Made by a program: the position numbers and the translations under genes. 64,000 nucleotides of DNA from a bacterium (GTDB taxonomy: Bacteria; Krumholzibacteriota; Krumholzibacteriia; LZORAL124-64-63): NCBI GenBank assembly GCA_016712675.1, contig JADJQR010000001.1:186001-250000 (forward strand), read 5' to 3'. This document shows, piece by piece, positions 10,860-19,630 of the stretch; within the stretch, counting starts at the first letter, position 1; the number at the start of each line of letters is the position of its first letter. The notes under the pieces were generated by a model. That model was given only the letters and a program-made list of their open reading frames with translations. It ran no database searches and had not been told where the DNA came from.

Positions 10860-12130
10860 ATGAGGGTTCTCGACGTCAACGCGTTGACCTTGATCCTGGC
10901 GATGGCGGTCGTGGCACAGGCCGCGGGTGCCGGGCCGGCGGCCGCGACGGATTGCCTCCCGCCGCCCGCTGGGTTGGCTTCCTGGTACACGGGCGATGAC
11001 CAGTCCCACGACCTGGCGGGCGCCAACCACGCGCTCGCCCATGGTGCACTCGCCTATGTGGCTGGACAGGTCGGCGACGCGTTCGGCTTTGACGGCGCCA
11101 GCGAATATCTCGGCGTTCTGGACAGCGCCGACCTGGACATCGGCGTCGCCGACAACTTCACGATCGCAGCCTGGATGCTGTTTCAGGCCAGGTCGTCGTC
11201 ACCCCAGTTCATTCTCGAAAAGCGGCAGCTGCTCGCGCCGGGCGACGCGCGGGGTCTCGCGTTGTTCCTCCAGGACGGACGCGTCGCGCTGCAGCTGAAC
11301 GACGGATCGGGCAGACCAACTTCGTCGGCGGCGGCGCCAACCTTCGCGACGGGGCGCTCCACTTCGTGGCGGTGGCAGTCGATCACTCATCGCCCACCGG
11401 CGACTTCATTCGGATCGGTGACCAGGAGGTGCCGAGGTTCGATCCCACGGTCCGCCCCGGCGACCTCTCCACGGCGGGCACGCTGCGCATCGGCCGCTAA
11501 TGGTTGACAACCTGGCCGACTACTGGCGTGCGGGAGCGATCGACGAACTGGATTGGTATGCGCGCGCGGTGACGTTCGGCGAGATCGAGGATCTGCGCGC
11601 GGCCTTCCTGGCGGAACTCGGGCCTGCGTGCCAGGTCAACAGCTTCGACGATCTCGCCCCCGCCATCACCATGACCGAGCTCGCCGCATGGCGATCGCCA
11701 TGGCTTCCAGTTCAACAACGGTGCCGGTTTCACGCTGGCCTTCAGCGAGCCGCAGGCGGCTTTCTGGTTCATGGGCACGGACATCGGCGATGGCGGCGCG
11801 CGCCTGCTATTGACCTTCCAGCGGCCCGACGGCACGACCGTCAACGTCCCGGTTCCCCATACCACGTCGATGCCGGGATCATGGCCGAACATCGGCGGTT
11901 CGGCCCTGTCTTTCGGGATCATCGATGCCGCCCATCCTTGTACCACGATCACATTTACGAACCCCCGCGTCGGCCTGGATGGCTTCAGCTTCGGCGAGAT
12001 CACGGTCCTCGGCGCCGTGTCCGGCGTGCCGGACGCCCCGCGATTGCGGCAGAGCCTGCGGCAGAACCATCCGGACCCGTTCGTCCCGCGCACGACGATC
12101 CAGTACGACCTACCCGGCGCCGGCGCCGCG
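10860..12130 (+). pseudogene. Broken exported LamG-domain protein
   Basis: Remnant of a secreted protein spread over several frames. From 10860 an intact signal peptide (to about residue 26) and the first half of a LamG/concanavalin-like domain read as GLASWYTGDD...DNFTIAAWM. Near 11310 the reading continues in a second frame (DGALHFVAVAVDHSS) to a TAA at 11498. It resumes in a third frame from 11500 (GAIDELDWYARAVTFGEIEDL, a classic LamG ending) and returns to the second frame near 11700 (FSFGEITVLGAV). The last similarity is the beginning of a FlgD-like Ig domain (PDPFVPRTTIQYDLP), cut off near 12125. At least three frameshifts plus a lost C-terminus make a functional product unlikely. Clustered sequencing errors are the alternative. 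Confidence 0.75.
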
Positions 12131-12193
12131 CGCCCGGCTCCCGGGCTTCGGTGGTGTCACCCTGGTGGCCACGCAAGCGACGGAGCGGAGAGT

Positions 12194-12451
12194 CTAGCTG
12201 CCGGCGGGGCCGTCCGAACCCCTTCGGGACCGCAATTCCGAGTCCATTTCACCGCCGTGGTAGCTTGCAACAACCTCGTCCGTCACTTCATCCGTGACCA
12301 GGATGCGATTCCAGCGTGACTTCTCCGTAAATGCGTAGGCGCACGCCTCGGCCGCGTAGCGAAACCGCCGCAGCCGGGTGCCCGGCTGGCGGCGTTCGGC
12401 GGCCAGCGGCATGACGGCGTGATTGAAGCAGTAGACCTGGTATCTTTCCAT
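12194..12451 (-). CDS. Small hypothetical protein
   Basis: An 85-residue protein starting MERYQVYCF, with a middle part of alternating aromatic and charged residues and the stretch RILVTDEVTDEVVASYHGG that reads like a beta-strand pair. A GGGAGG site lies 10 bases before the chosen ATG; a longer ORF to 12526 has no such support. The family is not recognised. It lies on the reverse strand between two decayed genes, so it could be an intact resident or a chance ORF. The amino-acid composition favours a real protein. Confidence 0.45.
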   Translation of the reverse strand: MERYQVYCFNHAVMPLAAERRQPGTRLRRFRYAAEACAYAFTEKSRWNRILVTDEVTDEVVASYHGGEMDSELRSRRGSDGPAGS

Positions 12452-12887
12452 GGCGGCCGGGCCTCCCGGGTTTCGCGAGAATCTAGGGCATCTCATGATG
12501 GCACCATCCGAATGTACATGTTCCATCGGTCGTGTGTACCAGACATTCTGAAGTCAACCTGTCGATGGATTCCTGGGTGGGGCTCCGCCGCCACGACATG
12601 GCGGGCTCTTGCCGACGCGATGAACATGCACAAGCGAATCGCTCTTTTCGCTCCCCGTTTGCGCGCCGGGGAAACATTTCCGCAACTTGCGCGCAATCTG
12701 CGCAACAAATCGTCTCTTCCCGCGTACGTCGTGGCTGAATCCACAAACGTGCGCCTGCCGATGCGATCGGCACGGCGCCACGACGCCCACCGTCCCCTCC
12801 ATGCCGCCCCCAACCCGGTGAGCTGGCGCCGCAGCGCCGCAGCGACCCCGCGATCTCGCGGGGACCGCTGGAACACCGGGAGAGATC
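12452..12887. other. Non-coding stretch between small gene and sulfatase remnant
   Basis: No gene is supported in these 436 bases. The left part is AT-richer than its surroundings and could hold the promoter of the reverse-strand small gene. A near-perfect palindrome, CCCCGCGATCTCGCGGGG, lies at 12846-12863, 25 bases before the sulfatase ATG. It could be an operator or part of a 5' leader hairpin. No repeat copies were noticed elsewhere. Confidence 0.35.
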
Positions 12888-14098
12888 ATGCTGCGCAGGC
12901 TGCTGGCGTCGGCGCTGGGGTTCATCCTCGTTCTGGCACTTTTCGGGTGTATGGCGCGCGATCGCGCCCGCTCCGCGCACCGGCCGGACGTCGTAATAGT
13001 CGCCATCGATACCCTCAGGGCCGATCATCTTCACTGCTGCGGCGACGACTGGATCCGCACGCCCCCCCTCGACGCCCTGGCCGGCGACGGGGACCGCTTC
13101 ACGACGCTGGCCGAGCACCTCGCCGGCGCCGGCTACCGCACCTACGGCGTCGCGAGCGTCAAGTGGCTGACCATCCCGTTCGGCACGGCCCAGGGCTTCA
13201 ACTTCGAGCTGCCGCTGGCGTCGCCGCCGAAGCTCGAGGGGGGCCCCTGGTGACGGCGCTGGGCAAGGCCACCTTCGACCTGCCGCGCGACAAGCCGCTC
13301 TTCACCTTCCTGCACTACTTCGACGCGCACGCCCCGTACGCGCCGCCGCCGCCGTTCGCGCGCATGTACTACGAGGGCGACGAGCGGGCGCCCGGCGAGC
13401 CTGTGCTCGACTTCCTGCGTTCGCCTGCCAACGCCGCGCCCAACCGTGACGGGGGCCTGTACGACTGGTTGGCCGGCGTGACCGACCTGCGGTTCCCCGC
13501 GCGGGAGTACGCGGCCGGTGTCAGCTACACCGACGACCACGTGGGCCAGGTCGTGGCCGAGCTCAAGCGGCGCGGGCGCTACGACGACACGCTGATCATT
13601 GTCGTGGCCGACCACGGCGAACACCTTGGCGAGCACGACCTCTGGTTCACGCACACGCTGCCGTACCAGGAGACGCTGCACGTGCCGCTGCTGGTCAAGC
13701 TGCCGCAGGGCCGCGCCGCCGGCCGCGTGATCGACACGCCGGTCACCACGCTGGACATCCCGCCGACGCTTCTGGACTGGCTCGACCTGCCCGCGGCGGA
13801 AGGCGACGGGCGGAGCCTGCGTGACCTCGAGGAGCGGCACGACTTGGCCGCGACGCGCCCGGATGACGTGGCCCGCCTCAGCGTCCGCCTTCGGGCGCTG
13901 TGCGCGGAGCAGAGCCCCCTCGGCTCCGCCGCTGCGTCGGGTCCGGCCGAGCTGGACGCCCGCGACCGGCGGCAACTGCATTCGCTCGGCTACGTGGCCG
14001 GGAGCGACGCCCCGAAGCCCTCGGCGCCGCCTGCTCCCGGCCCTGCTCCCGGTCCCGCCACCGGTCCGCTGCGGCCGGCGAGGCCTGCGGGCGAATAG
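12888..14098 (+). pseudogene. Degraded sulfatase (arylsulfatase A-like) gene
   Basis: The N-terminal part (12888-13250) starts with a lipoprotein-type signal (LALFGC) and the sulfatase metal-binding opening VIVAIDTLRADH. It passes from LDALAGDGDRF straight to TTLAEHLAGAGYRT. In intact sulfatases the catalytic Cys/Ser-x-Pro-x-Arg segment lies between these, so about 25-30 residues including the formylglycine site appear missing. Near 13245, at a G-run, the frame shifts and a stop follows. The rest continues in another frame with FLHYFDAHAPY, VADHGEHLGEH and a Pro/Ala-rich tail to 14098. No active sulfatase can come from this gene. It adjoins the broken LamG gene, suggesting a decaying segment. 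Confidence 0.75.
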
Positions 14099-14299
14099 GA
14101 GGGGCGCGGCGGCCGCGGCCCCGGATTGTTGGCATGCCGCGGCAGCGGGCACGGGCCTCCAGTTCCCGCCGCCGCTGCCGATATCGATTCTCACGTATCA
14201 GGGAACGATCCATGCACCCTTGTCGGCCACGCCCCGCGCGCCGCGCCGCGCGACGCCGGGCGGGATATCGACATGCACGATGGGAAAGGGGAGGGACTC

Positions 14300-16477
14300 A
14301 TGAGACATGGCTCACGGCGTACGCACCTGCTGCTTTCCGCCTGCCTGGTCCTGGCGACCGGGCTTTCGGCCCTGCCGGCCCGCGCCGACGACTGCCTGGA
14401 CTACGGGGCCACGAACCCGACGCTGCTCTACGGCGGCGACGGCATCACCGGCACCGCGATCGCCACGCAGGGCGACCGGGCGTGGGTGGGTGTCAGCGGC
14501 GGCCTTCGCACCTACGACATCAGCGACCCGACGACGCCCGTGGCGCTGGGCACGCTGCCGCTGGCCGGCGGGATCAGCGACCTGGTGGTGGACGGCGACT
14601 GGCTCTACATCTGCGTCTCCAACTATGGGCTGCGCATCGCTTCGTTGGCTTCCGGTCCGTTGCCGCAGCTGGTGGCCGGCGTGCCGCTGGGTGGCTACAC
14701 CACCGATGCCGAGGTGTCCGGGGGCGTGGCCCTGGTCGCGGGCACCGGCGGCAGCCTGGTCGTCTGCGACGTCAGCGATCCCGCGCAGCCGCAGGTGTTG
14801 GCCACCGTGCCGTGTCCCGCGGCAAGCGCCGTGCTGCGCGTGGGCGACATGGCCTACGTCGCCGGCCGTGCGGCCGGCGTGCTGCCGGTCGACGTCGGCG
14901 ATCCGTCGGCGCCGGCCGCCGCACCGATGCTCGACGTCGGTGCCGATGTGATCGGCCTGCGCGAGCACGGCGGCGTGCTCTACGCCGCGACCTACGACGG
15001 CCGCCTGCTGGCGCTGGATGTCGCCGACCCGCCGGCGCCGACGCTTGCCGGCGCGCTGGCGCTGCCGGATTTCGCCACCTCGCTGTCGGTGCGCGAGGGC
15101 GCGCTCTGGCTCACGGTCTGCAACACGGGCCTGGTGAAGGTGGACACCTCCGCGCCGCTCGCCCCCGCGGTCGCGGACCTGATCGAGCTGCCGGGGCTGT
15201 CGTACGACGTCGCGCACACCGGCGGCGTGAGCCTGGTCGCGGGCAAGGGCGACCTGCGCGTGGTCGACCCCGACGAGCAGCGGCCGCAGGCCTCGCAGGG
15301 CTGGTTCCGCGCCCCCAGCGGTTTCGGCGCCGTCGCGTTCGCGGGCGACCGCGCCTTCGGGCTGGACTACTTCGAGGGCCTGCTCACGCTGGATGTGACC
15401 GACCCGCTGCATCCGGTGGAGACCGCGCGCCTGCCGCTGGGCGGTGACCAGCGCGCGATCGCTCTGGGCGGCGGCCATGCCTTCGTCGCGGCGGGGCTCG
15501 GCGGTTTGCACGCGATCGATCTGGCGGATCCCGACCAGCCGACGCTGGCGCTGACGATGTTTAGCGGCGCGTCGGTGCGCGACGTGGAAAAGGTGGGGGA
15601 CCTTCTGCTGGTGTCGAAGGACGCGGCTGGCGTGGAGACGCTGTCGGTCCTCGACGCCACCGATTGGCAGGCGCCCGCGACGCTGGGCGCCGTGACCGTC
15701 TACGGCGCCGGCGAGATCTCGGTCGCCGGAACCCGCGCCCTGGTGTCCAAGGAGGGCGGCGTGGCCCTGGTGGACTTCGCGCAGCCGGCGATGCCCACGG
15801 TGCTGGGGACCTGGACAGCTGCCGGCGGCGTCAGCGGCCACGTGCTGGCCGGTTCGGTGGCCTGGGTCGCAGTCTGGGGCGCCGGCGTGTACGCGCTGGA
15901 CCTGACCGATCCCGCGCTGCCCCAGGTGATCGCCACCTGGAACGACTCTCCATGGGTGGACGGCCTCACGCTGGACGCGGGCGTGCTCTATGCGGTCTCG
16001 ATGTCTGACGGCGTCTTCGCGTTGGACGTGCGCGATCCGTACCATCCGCTGCTGGTGGACGCGATCTCGCTGGCCGGCGCCGAGGAAGGCCTTGTCGTGG
16101 CCGGCGGCACGCTGTTTGCCATCACCGGTGAGCACGGTCTGACCATGACCGGGCCCGCTTGCTTGGACCAGGCGGCCGGTGTCGCGGCCGTTACGCCGCG
16201 GCGGCTCGTGCTGTCAGCGTCACCCAACCCGTTCAACCCGCGCACGACGATCGCCTTCACGCTGGATGCGGCGACCGAGGTGGCGATCGACGTGCACGAC
16301 GTGCGCGGCCGCCATGTGCGCGCGCTCCTGGCGCCGACGCGGCTGGGCGCCGGCCCGCACGCGCAGGCGTGGGACGGGCGCGACGACGCCGGGCGGCCGG
16401 TGCCGGGCGGGGTCTACCTGGCGAGCGTGCGGCACGGTGCGGCACGCGAGCGGGTGAAGCTCACGCTCCTGAAGTAA
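14300..16477 (+). CDS. Exported LVIVD-repeat beta-propeller protein with FlgD-like C-terminal domain
   Basis: A 725-residue exported protein. The signal peptide (about residues 1-28) ends in PARA. The body consists of about a dozen 40-50-residue repeats of the form 'G..a.Va.g..gl.v.DvsDP..P.', the LVIVD repeat that folds as a beta-propeller on cell surfaces. The last 85 residues start SASPNPFNPRTTIAF and form a FlgD-like Ig domain, common at the C-terminus of secreted proteins in this type of genome and often linked to surface sorting. GGGGAGGG lies 5 bases before the chosen ATG; an in-frame ATG at 14272 is possible. The ligand is unknown. Confidence 0.85.
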   Translation: MRHGSRRTHLLLSACLVLATGLSALPARADDCLDYGATNPTLLYGGDGITGTAIATQGDRAWVGVSGGLRTYDISDPTTPVALGTLPLAGGISDLVVDGDWLYICVSNYGLRIASLASGPLPQLVAGVPLGGYTTDAEVSGGVALVAGTGGSLVVCDVSDPAQPQVLATVPCPAASAVLRVGDMAYVAGRAAGVLPVDVGDPSAPAAAPMLDVGADVIGLREHGGVLYAATYDGRLLALDVADPPAPTLAGALALPDFATSLSVREGALWLTVCNTGLVKVDTSAPLAPAVADLIELPGLSYDVAHTGGVSLVAGKGDLRVVDPDEQRPQASQGWFRAPSGFGAVAFAGDRAFGLDYFEGLLTLDVTDPLHPVETARLPLGGDQRAIALGGGHAFVAAGLGGLHAIDLADPDQPTLALTMFSGASVRDVEKVGDLLLVSKDAAGVETLSVLDATDWQAPATLGAVTVYGAGEISVAGTRALVSKEGGVALVDFAQPAMPTVLGTWTAAGGVSGHVLAGSVAWVAVWGAGVYALDLTDPALPQVIATWNDSPWVDGLTLDAGVLYAVSMSDGVFALDVRDPYHPLLVDAISLAGAEEGLVVAGGTLFAITGEHGLTMTGPACLDQAAGVAAVTPRRLVLSASPNPFNPRTTIAFTLDAATEVAIDVHDVRGRHVRALLAPTRLGAGPHAQAWDGRDDAGRPVPGGVYLASVRHGAARERVKLTLLK

Positions 16478-16606
16478 GTGGTGCCGTCAGGAATGGGTCC
16501 GGCCGCGTCGGTTGCCAGCGCGGCCGGTTCCTTTGCGCCTGCAGGTGTGCCAAGTCACCACAGGTGTGGGGGGGCGTGCGGTGTCCGCGCACGCCGAAAT
16601 CACTCT

Positions 16607-16637
16607 GGTTGACCGGTCAACCATCACTGTAAACAAT
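16607..16637 (+). promoter_or_regulatory. Palindromic operator overlapping a -35-like box
   Basis: A perfect 16-base palindrome, GGTTGACCGGTCAACC, lies at 16607-16622. Its TTGACC can act as a -35 element, with AACAAT at 16632-16637 as a weak -10 after 17 bases. The surrounding 16600-16660 is the AT-rich island of this 292-base gap. It lies about 130 bases before the barrel protein gene at 16770 and suggests control by a dimeric regulator. No other copy was noticed in the window. Confidence 0.45.
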
Positions 16638-16769
16638 TTCCACACATACACATGCGACAATGGAGCGCCGGGCCGGGAACGCTCCGCGCCATGGGCCTGT
16701 TTCCTGCCTTCTTCCTTCCGAAGTCGATCCGCACCGGACGCGACGCCACCAGCAAGGAAGGAAGCCGTC

Positions 16770-17393
16770 ATGAAGAAGCTCACGAAGACCGCCTCCCGGA
16801 CCCTCGCCGTCGCGGCCCTGGCCGCCGCCGCGCTGACCACCTCCACCCCGGCCGCCGCCGGCCAGGACTGCCGCGAGTCGACCGCCGGGTTCACGCACCG
16901 CGGCTTCGTGCTGGGCCTGAACGCCGGCGGCGCCGGCAGCCAGTTCATGTACAAGGACGGCACCCGGAGCATCTCCGAGGAGCCGCTGGCCGGCGGTCTG
17001 GGCCAGTTGCGCGTAGGCTACGACCTGAGCCGCCGCTTCTCGGTGGGCCTCGAGTCCATCGGGTTCACCAGCAAGGAGGACGACGCCGACTGGGAGTTGG
17101 GCGCCGTCATGGCGACCGTGACCTGGCGCCCGACCAACCGCGGCTTCTTCCTGCGCGCAGGGCTGGGCGTAGGCGGCGGCGACTTCACCGACCCGCAGAA
17201 CGGTGACCGGCTGGCCCTGGGTTCGCGCGCGGCGGCGCTGTTCGGCGTCGGCTACGAGTGGCTGCTGGGCGAGCACATGGGCCTGGGCCTGGCCGCCGAC
17301 GGCTTCGGCTTCGACGCCAATGGCGTGACCGGGTTCGAAGACGACAACGTCGGCGCTGGCGGCTTGACCGCGCAGTTCAACTGGTACCTGTAG
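16770..17393 (+). CDS. Outer-membrane beta-barrel protein
   Basis: A 207-residue protein with a Lys-rich N-terminus and signal peptide (about residues 1-30, ending PAAAG). It is followed by alternating strands such as FSVGLESIGF and GFFLRAGLGVGGG and a C-terminal aromatic strand ending TAQFNWYL. The layout matches small 8-strand barrels of the OmpA/OprF-like type without a peptidoglycan domain. The start is chosen at 16770 because AAGGAAG lies 7 bases upstream; the frame is open further upstream but non-coding. No enzymatic motif is seen. Confidence 0.75.
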   Translation: MKKLTKTASRTLAVAALAAAALTTSTPAAAGQDCRESTAGFTHRGFVLGLNAGGAGSQFMYKDGTRSISEEPLAGGLGQLRVGYDLSRRFSVGLESIGFTSKEDDADWELGAVMATVTWRPTNRGFFLRAGLGVGGGDFTDPQNGDRLALGSRAAALFGVGYEWLLGEHMGLGLAADGFGFDANGVTGFEDDNVGAGGLTAQFNWYL

Positions 17394-17471
17394 CGATCGC
17401 CGTTGTGCGCGGCCGCAGGCTGCGCCAGAATGTGACGGCGTCACACTTGCGCGGACGGGACGAGAACCTCG

Positions 17472-18953
17472 ATGGACCGCTACCACCACCCTGACGGCCG
17501 GACCTGCCGGAGACACACGCAGCGCCTCCGGCGCCGGCCTGTCGTGGCCCGGGCCCGGCTGTGCGCGGTGGCCGCACTGGCGATGGCGCTGGCGCTGCTT
17601 GGGCCGGTGCTGGTCCCAGCCGTGGCGCGTGCCCAGGCGGACGCCGACAGCACGGCAGCGGCGCCGGCAATCCCGCGGCAGCTGGTGCTGGACGGTGTCG
17701 AGCTGGTGGGGGCCACGCGCACGAAGCTGGAGACGGTCTACCGCTTCCTGCCGTTGCGGCCGGGACAGGTCATCGACCAGGCGGCGCTCGTGGCGGGCGT
17801 GGACGCGCTGCGCGCAGGCGGACTCTTCCGCTCGGTCGCCTTCTACACGCGCCCGGGCGGCGAACGCGGCCGGCTGGTGCTGGTGCTCGAGGTGGTGGAG
17901 CATCGCCTGGACTTCCGCTGGGCCGCCGGCAACACGAACCTGGACGGCTGGTACCTGGTGCCGGCCATGGTCGCGGCGGACAACGCCTTCGGCGACGGCG
18001 GCAACCTGGACCTGCGCTGGCGCCTGGGCTTGAGGCACAGCGCGGCGGCCCTGCGCTACGACCGCCCGCGCGTCGGGAACGAGCGCACGTACTGGAGCCT
18101 CGAGGCCGCCGCCGCCAGCACCGAGCGTCCCTACTTCGCCGACGGCGTCGAGTTCCGCCATCGCGTCGACGCATCGGGCTTCACCTTTACGCGCGGACGC
18201 CACCTCGATGCGCGGCGCCTGGCGGAGTTCAGCCTCGAGGCGTCGACCATCGACGTGGCGCGCCACTCGGTGGCCTACAGCCGCTCGCAGGACGGCAGCA
18301 TCGACTTCGACCAGGAGATCACCGGGGAGGACCTGCCGACGTCCATCAACGAGGCGGTCGGTCGCCGGAAGCGCGTGGCGGCGCACCTGGATTGGCAGGT
18401 CGATTCGCGCGCGGAGGGCCGCCGCGCCGGCACACCGACCGGCGGCCTCTGGGGCCGCGCGAAGGGCGGGCTTGTCGTGCGCGAAGGGCGCACCGGCCAC
18501 GCCGACCTGCAGCTGGACCTGCGCGCGTACCGCGACACGCCCGTCGGCGCGCTGGCCACACGCGTGCGCGCGGCCTGGGTGGGAGAGGCGGCGGACTTCA
18601 CCGATCGCCTCTACCTGGGCGGCATGTACAGCCTGCGGGGCTTCGCCAGCGGCGCGCTGTCGCCGCCGGGCGGAGACACCTGGCAGTGGTCAGGATCGGT
18701 CGAGCTGCGCAACGACATTCTGACCGACACGCGCGGCACGAAGCTGGCGGGCCTGTTCTTCGTCGATGCCGGGGCCGGCGGTGCCGGCGACGGCGATGAT
18801 CCCTACACCGGGACCGCCGTCAGCGTCGGTTACGGCCTGCGCATGCGTGTGCGCTGGCTGGACTGGATCGGCGTCGACGTGGGCTTCCCGCTGACCGAGC
18901 GGCCGCTCGACACGCGGTTCCAGGGGCATGCCTCGATCGGGTGGTCGTTCTGA
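17472..18953 (+). CDS. Omp85-superfamily outer-membrane protein (single POTRA)
   Basis: A 493-residue protein with a long basic N-terminus and a signal segment (to about residue 55). One POTRA-like domain follows (about residues 68-140: LDGVELVGATRTKLETV...LFRSVAFYTRPG), and then a barrel of about 350 residues. The barrel contains LYLGGMYSLRGF, the conserved RGF of Omp85 loop 6, and ends in the outer-membrane signature GWSF. With one POTRA it is smaller than BamA and closer to short TamA/ShlB/patatin-type barrels. It probably inserts or exports proteins or lipids. Its TGA overlaps the next ATG, tying it to the DUF4390 and two-component genes. Confidence 0.85.
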   Translation: MDRYHHPDGRTCRRHTQRLRRRPVVARARLCAVAALAMALALLGPVLVPAVARAQADADSTAAAPAIPRQLVLDGVELVGATRTKLETVYRFLPLRPGQVIDQAALVAGVDALRAGGLFRSVAFYTRPGGERGRLVLVLEVVEHRLDFRWAAGNTNLDGWYLVPAMVAADNAFGDGGNLDLRWRLGLRHSAAALRYDRPRVGNERTYWSLEAAAASTERPYFADGVEFRHRVDASGFTFTRGRHLDARRLAEFSLEASTIDVARHSVAYSRSQDGSIDFDQEITGEDLPTSINEAVGRRKRVAAHLDWQVDSRAEGRRAGTPTGGLWGRAKGGLVVREGRTGHADLQLDLRAYRDTPVGALATRVRAAWVGEAADFTDRLYLGGMYSLRGFASGALSPPGGDTWQWSGSVELRNDILTDTRGTKLAGLFFVDAGAGGAGDGDDPYTGTAVSVGYGLRMRVRWLDWIGVDVGFPLTERPLDTRFQGHASIGWSF

Positions 18954-19630
18954 TGCGCCGCGCGGACCGGTGCCGGCGCGGGCTGCTCGCCGCGCTGCTG
19001 ATGGCGGCGATCGCGCCCGCGGCATTCGCGGCGCCCGCCGCCACCGCCGCCACGCGCGGCTTCGCCGTGGCACCCGTGCGCGCGGGCGAACAGCTGGCCT
19101 GCCGCGTCACGACTGCCGGCCTGCCCGACGAGCGGCAGCTGCAGTCGATGCGCTCGGGCCTGGTCGCGGCGCTGGAGCTGGAGCTGGCCCTGGTCGACGA
19201 GGGCGACCGCGTGGCCGCGGCGCGCTCGGTCACCTTCCGCCTGGCGTTCGACCTCTGGGAAGAGGTCTTCTCGGTGGCGGACGACGGCGGCGAACGCCGC
19301 TTCCGCAGCCTGGCCGAGTTGCAGGCGCACCTGGCCCGGTTGCCGGCGCTGCCGCTGCTGCCGCTGTCCGCGCTGCATGACGGCGCACGCTACCGGCTGC
19401 GCGCGGCGCTGGTGGTGCGGCCGGTGGCCCGCGATGAACGCGAGCGTGTCGGCGACCTCATCGCCGGGCAGGCGCCCGGAGCGCCGGGCCGCCAGGATCG
19501 CCAGGAGGCCTCGGTGAGCCTCGGTCGCCTGATCCGGTTCTTCTACCAGGGCGGTCGCGACGAACGCGACGGGCAGGAGACCGCCTCCGGTTGGTTCCGC
19601 GCGGGGGAGGTGCCCCATGAAGCGCATTAG
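18953..19630 (+). CDS. Exported DUF4390-family protein
   Basis: A 225-residue periplasmic protein with a signal peptide (about residues 1-24, ending AAFAA). The mature part has alternating beta-strands (LACRVTTAGL, VTFRLAFDLWEEVF) and a C-terminal LIRFFYQGGR, as in the DUF4390 family. That family is typically encoded next to an NtrY-like kinase, as here. It overlaps the Omp85 stop by one base and the kinase start by 14 bases, so the three are translated together. The function is unknown; a role in envelope sensing for the kinase is inference. Confidence 0.75.
   Translation: MRRADRCRRGLLAALLMAAIAPAAFAAPAATAATRGFAVAPVRAGEQLACRVTTAGLPDERQLQSMRSGLVAALELELALVDEGDRVAAARSVTFRLAFDLWEEVFSVADDGGERRFRSLAELQAHLARLPALPLLPLSALHDGARYRLRAALVVRPVARDERERVGDLIAGQAPGAPGRQDRQEASVSLGRLIRFFYQGGRDERDGQETASGWFRAGEVPHEAH

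Noticed and set aside
12846-12863. Palindrome CCCCGCGATCTCGCGGGG as an intrinsic terminator
   Set aside because: The two-base loop is too small, there is no T-run, and it lies just upstream of a start codon rather than after a gene.
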